Assembly (NCBI GenBank): GCA_033764095.1
Contig: JANRJF010000362.1
Coordinates: forward strand, 1 to 29,873
From: JBDTMT01 sp033764095
GTDB lineage: Bacteria > Desulfobacterota > Binatia > HRBIN30 > CADEER01
Direction of reading: 5' to 3'
DNA length: 29,873 bases
Below the pieces are notes generated by a model. That model did not search any database. It was given only the letters and a program-made list of their open reading frames with translations, and was not told the DNA's origin. Within the stretch, counting starts at the first letter, position 1, and each line of letters opens with the position of its first letter. Shown in pieces: positions 24,804-29,873 of this stretch. The position numbers and the translations under genes are program-made.

Positions 24804-25127
24804 AGCAGGCTGCCCGGATCGGGGTGGGGAACGATCGGGTTCAAAGAGCGGCCTTTGCACCCCAGCACGCCGAGGCGACGCGTGAACCAGGTCCGTCGCC
24901 TGGTCGCCTGGCTGCTGCCGGACCAGCCAGAAGCGATGGGACTGCTCTGGCGCTGATGCCTGCACGCCGAGGGGCCGCGCGGAATGCCTAAAAGATCGCC
25001 AGCGGCCTCGGGCGCGATCCCGCCGTGCGCCGTTTCCTGCTGCGCCGCCAAGCGTTCTCTTCCCGCTGGGCAAGGCTGACGACGCGGCGATGAGTCTGCC
25101 CGACCGATTGCAGCGAACCGGATGTCT
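24804..25127. other. Intergenic region, no confident gene
   Basis: This 324-base stretch separates two convergent genes. Bases 24816-24835 resemble the repeat inside the lnt 5' end. A 24-codon frame (GTG 24882 to TGA 24956) reads VNQVRRLVAWLLPDQPEAMG then LLWR; it could be a remnant, but has no strong ribosome site. No terminator was obvious. Confidence 0.55.
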
Positions 25128-26597
25128 TCACGCTTCGCGTTGCTGCCCCCGCCGACCGGTGGCGAGAATCTTCTCCAAACCGAAGGGATCTCGATCCTTC
25201 AGCTTGCCCTTCAACACGAACTCCTCGATTCGATCCAGGACCCGCTGCACGCCTTCTCGATCCTGGACGGGCTCCCGAGTAAGCGTTTCAGCGAACAGGT
25301 ACGCAACTGGATAGTCCGTGTCGCGGTCGATGACGTTGGATTTGGGTTCGGTGATGAGTTCAATAACCTTCGATTCGATCATCTGCAGCTTGGCGGGCGC
25401 GAGTCCCGCCCGCTTGGAAAGCGCGAGCAGATTAGCGTAGCCACGCGGGGTGAGGGTGTCGCCGTCCATCAGCGCGGTGGATAACTCGTCGATCTTGTCC
25501 TTTTCCTGTTTCCCCTGAACAGCGCGCGCAAAGCCGGTCAGTCCGTCATCTTCGTCCTGCGCTTCGGTCAAGAAGTTCTCGTCGAGACTGCGAGATGCCA
25601 CCTCGAACATCTGCTGATCTCCGGTGCGAGCCGCTGAAATCAGCACTTCGCGCGCGTTCTCGAGTTGCGTCAGCGCGTCCAGCCGGGGGTCCACGAGAAT
25701 CTTCGCTGCCTCAAGGCGCTCCTTCTCCGCAAACTGGCCGCTTGCGGTGAGCAGCGGATCCAAAACGATGCGGCAGGATTCCGGCGACGAAGACTGCAGA
25801 ATCTCGCGCGCCAAGCCGACCGCTGCGGTGTACTCTCGCCGCTTCATCACTCGGAGCACGTTGAGCTGCGTTTCGGGGCTGAGAGAGTCGTTCGCATCGG
25901 CATGTTCGCGATCGACGGGTATGTCTTCGACTACGCGAGACTTCTCTCGCCCGCGATCTGCCACGGCTTGCAGGGCCGATGTGCGTGCGTCGGAGATGTC
26001 CTTGAGGACCTGTGCCGCTCGTTCCGAGATGCGCCTGGAGTGCTCTGCCGACTCCGTTTGTACGCGAAGCCCCTTCTCCTCGATCCGAGCCTCTATCGTC
26101 TTTGTCTGTTCCTCAAGCTGCCGATCAACCGTCCGCAAGTGATCGTTGAGGGCATTGTTGAACTCGTTCAGCTGCTGCATGCCCAACGCCGCAACCTTCG
26201 CTTGAAATTTGTCCGCCTCATCGCGCACCGATTCGATGTCTTTGCGGATCGAGGCCAATCGTTGGTCGAGCATCGACGAGACGACGTTCTCAGCCGTCGC
26301 GCGGGCCGTCCGCTCTGAGTAGATGGAGATTGAGGTGACGCCGACCAGGCTCAGTCCACCGAGCAGCAGCCCGCCGATCGCAAGAATTGAGCGGATCCGG
26401 TTGTTGACCTGATCGTTGATGAGAGCGGCGACCTCACCGCTGTCCTTCAACCGGCTGAGAACCTGTAGGTAAATCGAATCAGTCAACTTCAGGCGGTCGC
26501 GGTCCTCGATGTCCTTCACGACAGCGGTGCGGATCTGTTCCACGACTTGCAAGGATTCGGCGATCCGAGTGAACGAGATCTGATCGGATTCAGGCAT
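25128..26597 (-). CDS. Unrecognised membrane-anchored coiled-coil protein, low GC
   Basis: This 489-residue protein starts at ATG 26597, with GGAGGAG just upstream. The frame is open much further 5', but that part only shadows glnE. A cytoplasm-like N-terminus (1-68) is followed by one membrane segment (about 69-92, RSILAIGGLLLGGLSLVGVT). A long heptad-rich stretch (about 95-220) probably forms a coiled coil, and a helical, charged C-terminal domain follows (about 240-489). I recognise no family. Base composition is unlike its neighbours: bases 26101-26160 have 31 G/C in 60, whereas 27121-27180 inside glnE have 46 in 60. Recent horizontal acquisition is likely. It lies 119 bases downstream of glnE on the same strand. 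A role in sensing, scaffolding or defence is possible but unsupported. Confidence 0.85.
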   Translation of the reverse strand: MPESDQISFTRIAESLQVVEQIRTAVVKDIEDRDRLKLTDSIYLQVLSRLKDSGEVAALINDQVNNRIRSILAIGGLLLGGLSLVGVTSISIYSERTARATAENVVSSMLDQRLASIRKDIESVRDEADKFQAKVAALGMQQLNEFNNALNDHLRTVDRQLEEQTKTIEARIEEKGLRVQTESAEHSRRISERAAQVLKDISDARTSALQAVADRGREKSRVVEDIPVDREHADANDSLSPETQLNVLRVMKRREYTAAVGLAREILQSSSPESCRIVLDPLLTASGQFAEKERLEAAKILVDPRLDALTQLENAREVLISAARTGDQQMFEVASRSLDENFLTEAQDEDDGLTGFARAVQGKQEKDKIDELSTALMDGDTLTPRGYANLLALSKRAGLAPAKLQMIESKVIELITEPKSNVIDRDTDYPVAYLFAETLTREPVQDREGVQRVLDRIEEFVLKGKLKDRDPFGLEKILATGRRGQQREA

Positions 26598-26716
26598 CGG
26601 CTCCTCCGCTTTGCGAATCGACGTCCACACCGGCGTAGCTCGCCTTGGCTGCCGAAGGATATTGGGGCTATCCCGTACGAGAGCCCAACGGCGGCCGACT
26701 GTGCAGGTGGACCGCG

Positions 26717-29605
26717 TTACGGGAGCGACGCTGCCAGAAGGATGCGCTCGTACACCGCGCGGATGGCGGCGGTGTGGCGGCGGTAGTCCTCGAGCAGGGC
26801 GCGGCGGGCGCCGCCGGCGCGCTGCGGCGAGGAGTAGCCGAGGCGGTGGGCGAGCGCGTCGAGATCCCCGCGCTCCTCGTCGAGATCGGAGATCGAGCGG
26901 TTCTCGATCACGCGCAGGCGGCTGGAGAGGCGCTGCAGGAAATCCCAGCCGGCGCGCAGCGGCGCGGCGTCGTCCGCCGCCAGCAGCGCGCACTGCTGCA
27001 AGCGGCCGAGCTGCGTGGTCAGGCGATCCACCTGCAACAGCTCCGGATGCGCGGCGCCGTGGAGCAGTTGCAGGTACTGCACCACCGACTCCACATCGAG
27101 CAGGCCGCCGCGTCCGAGCTTGAAGTCGCGCCGCCCGGGGCCTTCGCCGGCGAGCTCGACCTCCATGCGCTGGCGGACGCGGTGGATCTCCTCGGCCGCC
27201 GTGGGGGGCAGCGGCCGCAGCAGGATGCCGCGCCGCAGCGTGTCGAACGCCTCGCCGAGGCGCGCGCCGCCGGTCACCGGGCGGGCGCGCAGCAGCGCCT
27301 GGCGCTCCCAGGTCTGTGCGCTGCCGGCGTGGTAGCGGGCGAAGCTGGCCAGCGAGGTGACCAGCAGGCCCTGGTTGCCGGACGGCCGCAGGCGCGCGTC
27401 GATCTGGTAGCAGGCGCCGCAGCGGGTGCGCGTCTGCAGCGCCCAGATGAGTTTCTGCGCCAGGCGGGCGTAGTGTTCCTGCGCCTCGAGCAACGCCTGG
27501 TCGTCGGCGTCGCGCACGTCGTAGAGGAAGATGACGTCGAGATCGCTGCCGTAGGTCAGCTCGCGGCTGGCGAGCTTGCCCATGCCGACGACGAGAAACT
27601 CGCCGTGCGCGGCCGCCGCCGGTGCCGGGCCGCGGCGCGCGAGCTCGACGCGCGCCAGCTCGAGGGCGGCGTCGAGGCACACCTCGGCCAGATCGGTGAG
27701 GCCGGTCTCGGCGTCGTCGAGCGTGATCTTGCCGGTGAGGTCGAGCAGCCCGATGTTGACCAGCTCGCGATGGTGCAGCAGGCGTAGCGCGTCGAGCGCC
27801 GATTCGGTGTCGTCGTTGCCGCGCTCCGCCGCGACGTCGGCGCGCAACTCGGCGAGCACCGCGCGCAGCGCGTCCGGCGCCAGCACCAGCACGTTGGGAT
27901 CGCTGAAGATCGGCTCGATCAGCCGCGGATGGGCGGCGAGGATGCCGGAGAGGTACTCCGAGGCGGCGAACACCGCGGTGAGGCGCTCGACCAGCTCCGG
28001 GCGGTCGAGCAGCAGGCCATAGTAGAAGGTCCGCGCGCCGACGCCGGCGATGAAGCGGTCGAGGTTGTTGAGCGCCCGCTCGGTGTCGGGCACCGCGCCG
28101 AGGGCGCGCGCGAAGGCGGCGGCGAGCAACTCGATCTGACTGCGTGTCGCCGGCTGCGCGAGCAGCTGCGGCACCTGGCGCTGAAAGAGATCGAGCAGGC
28201 GCTGCACGTCGTCGTCGGCGAACAGCGCGCCGAAGGCGGCCTCGACGCGGACGCGGTGCGCGTCGAGCGCGGCGCGGAACGCCGCCGCCGGGTCCGCGTC
28301 GGCGCCAAGGCCGAGGGCGCGGCCGAGTCGCGCCAGGCCGGCGTCGTCGGCCGGCAGGCGATGCGTCTGGCGCTCCGCTTCCATCTGCAGGCGGTTCTCG
28401 GTGCGGCGCAGGAAGGCGTAGGCGTCGAGCAGCGCGAGCGCCTCGTCGCGCGGCAGCACGCCGACCTCGGCGAGCGCCGTCAGCGCCTGCTGCGTCGAGC
28501 GCGTGCGCACCTGCGGAATGCGCCCGCCATGCAGCAGCTGCAGCGCCTGAGCGACGAACTCGATGTCGCGGATGCCGCCGCGGCCGACCTTGACGTTGAA
28601 CGTCCCGCCGGCGCGCTCGCTCTCCTGTTCGACGCGTTCCTTCATCGCGCGGATCGCGGCGACCGAGGCGAAGTCCATGCTCGAACGGTAGAGGATCGGA
28701 TCGAGCCCGCGGATCACCTGCCAGCCGAAGGCGCGGTCGCCGGCCACCGGGCGCGCCTTCATGAAGGCGGACTTCTCCCAGGTCGCCGCCCAGGCGTCGT
28801 AGTAGTGGGTCAGCATCTCGGCCGGCACGACCAGCGGGCCGGACTGGCCCTCGGGGCGCAGGTCGAGGTCGATGCGGTACAGGAAGCCGGCGCCGGTGGT
28901 GGTGGTCGCCAGGCGCGCCAACTCCTTGACGACGCGGCCGTAGTACTCGTCGGGTGACAGTCCGCCCGGGCCGTCCTCGGCCGCCAGGCTCTCGCGCACA
29001 TAGATGAGGTCGACGTCGGAGGAGTAGTTGAGCTCCTCGCCGCCGAGCTTGCCGAGGCCGAGCACGGTGAAGCGCGGCGATACCGCGTTGCCCTCCACCC
29101 CGGTCCAGAACGGTGGCCCGACCTGCAGGGCGACGCGCGCCAGGGCGCGGCGCAGGGCCGCGTCGAGCAACGCGTCGGCGAGGTGCGAGAGCTCGCCCAG
29201 CAGCGCGGCGGTGGCGGCGTGGTCGTCCGGCGCGCTCCACAGGTCGCGCACGGTGATGCGCGCCAGTTCGTAATACTTGAACGCCCGCAACGCATCGGCC
29301 GCGTCGGCATCGGCAACCTCGCGCAGCGCCTCGGCGAGCCGCGCGACGTACGCGGCGCCTTCGCGCGGCGCGCGCAGATCGTCGGTCGACAGACGCGCCA
29401 GCCAATCGGGATGGCGGGCGAGGTGCGGAACCAGGAAGGGGGCCGCCCCGGCGAGCGCGACCGCCAGCCGCGTCGCCAGCTCCGCGTCGTGCGGCGCCGG
29501 ATCGGCGGCGGCCAGCAACTCGGGCGCCAGGGCGGCGGCGCGGTGCGGGTCGGCGGCGGTCGGCAGCCAACCCGCCAGCAGCGCGTCTCGGTCGTGAGCG
29601 GCCAT
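26717..29605 (-). CDS. glnE: Bifunctional glutamine synthetase adenylyltransferase/adenylyl-removing enzyme
   Basis: GlnE switches glutamine synthetase activity by adding AMP to, or removing it from, a tyrosine of GlnA, according to PII signals. The 962-residue product is close to E. coli GlnE (946). It has the two expected nucleotidyltransferase domains. The N-terminal one has GLGKLGGEELNYSSDVDLIY, and the C-terminal one has GMGKLASRELTYGSDLDVIF, each with a D-x-D pair. Each is followed by a helical regulatory domain; GRGGIRDIEFVAQ and GRGGLLDVESVVQYLQ are typical. I chose ATG 29605 because AGGAAG lies just upstream; the longer frame to 29650 has no ribosome site. It is divergent from the lipoprotein gene at 29777. 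Confidence 0.97.
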   Translation of the reverse strand: MAAHDRDALLAGWLPTAADPHRAAALAPELLAAADPAPHDAELATRLAVALAGAAPFLVPHLARHPDWLARLSTDDLRAPREGAAYVARLAEALREVADADAADALRAFKYYELARITVRDLWSAPDDHAATAALLGELSHLADALLDAALRRALARVALQVGPPFWTGVEGNAVSPRFTVLGLGKLGGEELNYSSDVDLIYVRESLAAEDGPGGLSPDEYYGRVVKELARLATTTTGAGFLYRIDLDLRPEGQSGPLVVPAEMLTHYYDAWAATWEKSAFMKARPVAGDRAFGWQVIRGLDPILYRSSMDFASVAAIRAMKERVEQESERAGGTFNVKVGRGGIRDIEFVAQALQLLHGGRIPQVRTRSTQQALTALAEVGVLPRDEALALLDAYAFLRRTENRLQMEAERQTHRLPADDAGLARLGRALGLGADADPAAAFRAALDAHRVRVEAAFGALFADDDVQRLLDLFQRQVPQLLAQPATRSQIELLAAAFARALGAVPDTERALNNLDRFIAGVGARTFYYGLLLDRPELVERLTAVFAASEYLSGILAAHPRLIEPIFSDPNVLVLAPDALRAVLAELRADVAAERGNDDTESALDALRLLHHRELVNIGLLDLTGKITLDDAETGLTDLAEVCLDAALELARVELARRGPAPAAAAHGEFLVVGMGKLASRELTYGSDLDVIFLYDVRDADDQALLEAQEHYARLAQKLIWALQTRTRCGACYQIDARLRPSGNQGLLVTSLASFARYHAGSAQTWERQALLRARPVTGGARLGEAFDTLRRGILLRPLPPTAAEEIHRVRQRMEVELAGEGPGRRDFKLGRGGLLDVESVVQYLQLLHGAAHPELLQVDRLTTQLGRLQQCALLAADDAAPLRAGWDFLQRLSSRLRVIENRSISDLDEERGDLDALAHRLGYSSPQRAGGARRALLEDYRRHTAAIRAVYERILLAASLP

Positions 29606-29694
29606 ACCACTTCCTAACCCGATCGGGGCGGCAAGTAGAGCGGAAGACACGCACGGCCGGCGCGGCGCGAGGCTGATTGCAACGATTGGGGCGA

Positions 29695-29760
29695 TGTCGT
29701 GTGATGGCGCCAGGGGGCGAGCCTGGGGGGCGACGGCTCGGCGCTGGCATCACCACGACA
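29695..29760. repeat. Imperfect inverted repeat upstream of a lipoprotein gene
   Basis: TGTCGTGTGATG (29695-29706) pairs with CATCACCACGACA (29748-29760) with one bulged base, around a 41-base G-rich interior. It lies in the 171-base divergent region between glnE and the lipoprotein start and ends 16 bases before that ATG. It could be an operator or a leader hairpin. Confidence 0.45.
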
Positions 29761-29776
29761 AGGGGGACGGCGGCTC

Positions 29777-29873
29777 ATGCGATGGATGGTTGCGTGCCTG
29801 GCAATGCTGTGGCTGGCGGGGTGCGGCGACGCGGGCGGCGCGTCGCCCGCGGCGGCCGGCGCGGATCGGCAGG
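29777..29873 (+). CDS. Predicted lipoprotein, N-terminal fragment (cut by window end)
   Basis: ATG 29777 follows an AAGGGGG ribosome-site-like stretch about ten bases upstream and opens a frame of 32 codons that continues past the window. The sequence MRWMVACLAMLWLAGCGDAG is a textbook lipoprotein signal: Arg in the N-region, a hydrophobic core and the lipobox LAGC with Cys16. The mature part begins Gly/Ala-rich. Function cannot be inferred from this fragment. It is divergent from glnE. Confidence 0.75.
   Translation, partial: MRWMVACLAMLWLAGCGDAGGASPAAAGADRQ

Noticed and set aside
24882..24956. A 24-codon frame that looks coding-like, possibly a remnant of a gene.
   Set aside because: It is too short, lacks a clear ribosome site and has no recognisable family; mentioned only in the intergenic entry.
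26598..29756. 5' extension of the low-GC membrane protein frame to 1542 codons.
   Set aside because: The extension is an out-of-frame shadow of glnE. The strong ribosome site at the ATG at 26597 marks the real start.

Overview
This is a GC-rich chromosomal fragment of a Gram-negative bacterium. The evidence is a set of envelope genes (penicillin-binding protein 1C, alpha-2-macroglobulin, apolipoprotein N-acyltransferase, five predicted lipoproteins) together with glnE. Several families of short GC-rich palindromic repeats are scattered through it. A deltaproteobacteria-like lineage (for example Binatota, Myxococcota or Desulfobacterota relatives) would fit, but that placement is a weak inference from style, not from a marker gene.

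Layout. Bases 1-4732 (+) hold the C-terminal part of a bacterial alpha-2-macroglobulin and an overlapping pbpC, the classic envelope-defence pair. Bases 4840-8056 (-) hold a lipoprotein, a small inverted-repeat element, modB, modC and a YeaO/DUF488-type gene; modA is missing next to modBC. Bases 8186-16987 (+) form a tight secretion-type cassette: a small exported protein, a 2222-residue SpvB/FG-GAP/RHS protein, a lipoprotein overlapping it by 4 bases, and a small exported protein, followed by lnt. Bases 18534-20255 hold a divergent pirin/LysR pair. Bases 20439-22714 (+) hold a lipoprotein overlapping the CCA-adding enzyme gene. Bases 22844-24803 hold a small unknown gene (-), a thioesterase-fold protein and a dolichyl-phosphate-sugar-synthase-like glycosyltransferase. 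Bases 25128-26597 (-) hold an unrecognised membrane/coiled-coil gene of clearly lower GC, downstream of glnE (26717-29605, -). The window ends in the first 32 codons of another lipoprotein.

Most interesting points. (1) The variable C-terminus of the RHS protein carries a by-eye match to the zinc-ligand pattern of zinc-dependent phospholipase C, and the overlapping lipoprotein gene is a natural candidate for its partner or immunity protein. (2) The same RHS protein has a two-segment hydrophobic insertion in its RHS core that looks like a membrane hairpin or an internal signal peptide. (3) A dispersed palindromic repeat has been read through as protein three times in the same frame: inside the transpeptidase domain of PbpC, at the PbpC C-terminus, and at the C-terminus of the lipoprotein before cca.

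No rRNA, tRNA, CRISPR array, phage or IS transposase gene was seen.
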